Source: Chitinophagaceae bacterium UBA3961 (GTDB lineage Bacteria; Bacteroidota; Bacteroidia; Chitinophagales; Chitinophagaceae). From it: a DNA stretch of 5,761 bases. The translations under genes and the position numbers were made by a program. Where the stretch lies: assembly GCA_002385265.1 (NCBI GenBank), contig DGDD01000237.1:1-5761 (forward strand). The letters are read 5' to 3'. Of the stretch, positions 5,758-5,761 are shown piece by piece. A model generated the notes under the pieces. The model worked only from the letters and a program-made list of their open reading frames with translations. It was not told the DNA's origin and ran no database searches. Positions within the stretch are counted from its first letter, which is position 1. Each line of letters opens with the position of its first letter.

Positions 5758-5761
5758 GGGG

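Overview
The window looks like ordinary chromosomal DNA from a Bacteroidota bacterium, probably near the Chitinophagaceae; the family placement is an inference from protein style. The evidence is two kinds of type IX secretion system (T9SS) sorting domain, a PorP/SprF-family outer-membrane protein, Bacteroidota-type promoter boxes (TTG/TTTG plus TAnnTTTG) and the absence of strong Shine-Dalgarno sequences. All five genes lie on the + strand. The only stretches without a gene are four short gaps of up to about 150 bases.

Bases 1-3325 hold a two-gene unit. The first gene is the 3' part of a large secreted protein whose start lies outside the window. It consists of eight modules of about 80-86 residues (PKD/Ig-like, seven of them with a regular cysteine pair) followed by a gliding-motility-type (type B) C-terminal T9SS sorting domain. 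One base after its stop begins a PorP/SprF-family protein with a signal peptide. This is the known arrangement of a type B cargo with a dedicated SprF-like partner needed for its export or surface attachment (the SprB/SprF model). A near-perfect hairpin followed by a T-run ends the unit.

Bases 3383-3982 are a single-gene unit: a candidate promoter, an AhpE/PrxQ-like thiol peroxidase with a C-x4-C centre, and a strong intrinsic terminator. The peroxidase start is set at 3431; the longer start at 3371 lies inside the preceding terminator.

Bases 3994-4404 encode a very small T9SS substrate: a signal peptide, a short linker and a type A sorting domain with almost no cargo. A degenerate 8-base repeat begins at its stop codon. 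Bases 4511-5720 carry an RlmI-like 23S rRNA cytosine-5 methyltransferase behind a clear TAnnTTTG promoter so close to the ATG that the mRNA may be leaderless. An exact 7-base tandem repeat (TAATTAA) follows its stop.

I see no mobile element, CRISPR array, tRNA/rRNA gene or defence system, and nothing that convincingly amounts to a new system. The points most worth a second look are the periodic cysteine-paired modules, the cargo-less type A protein, the short tandem repeats directly after two stop codons, and the probable leaderless start of the methyltransferase.
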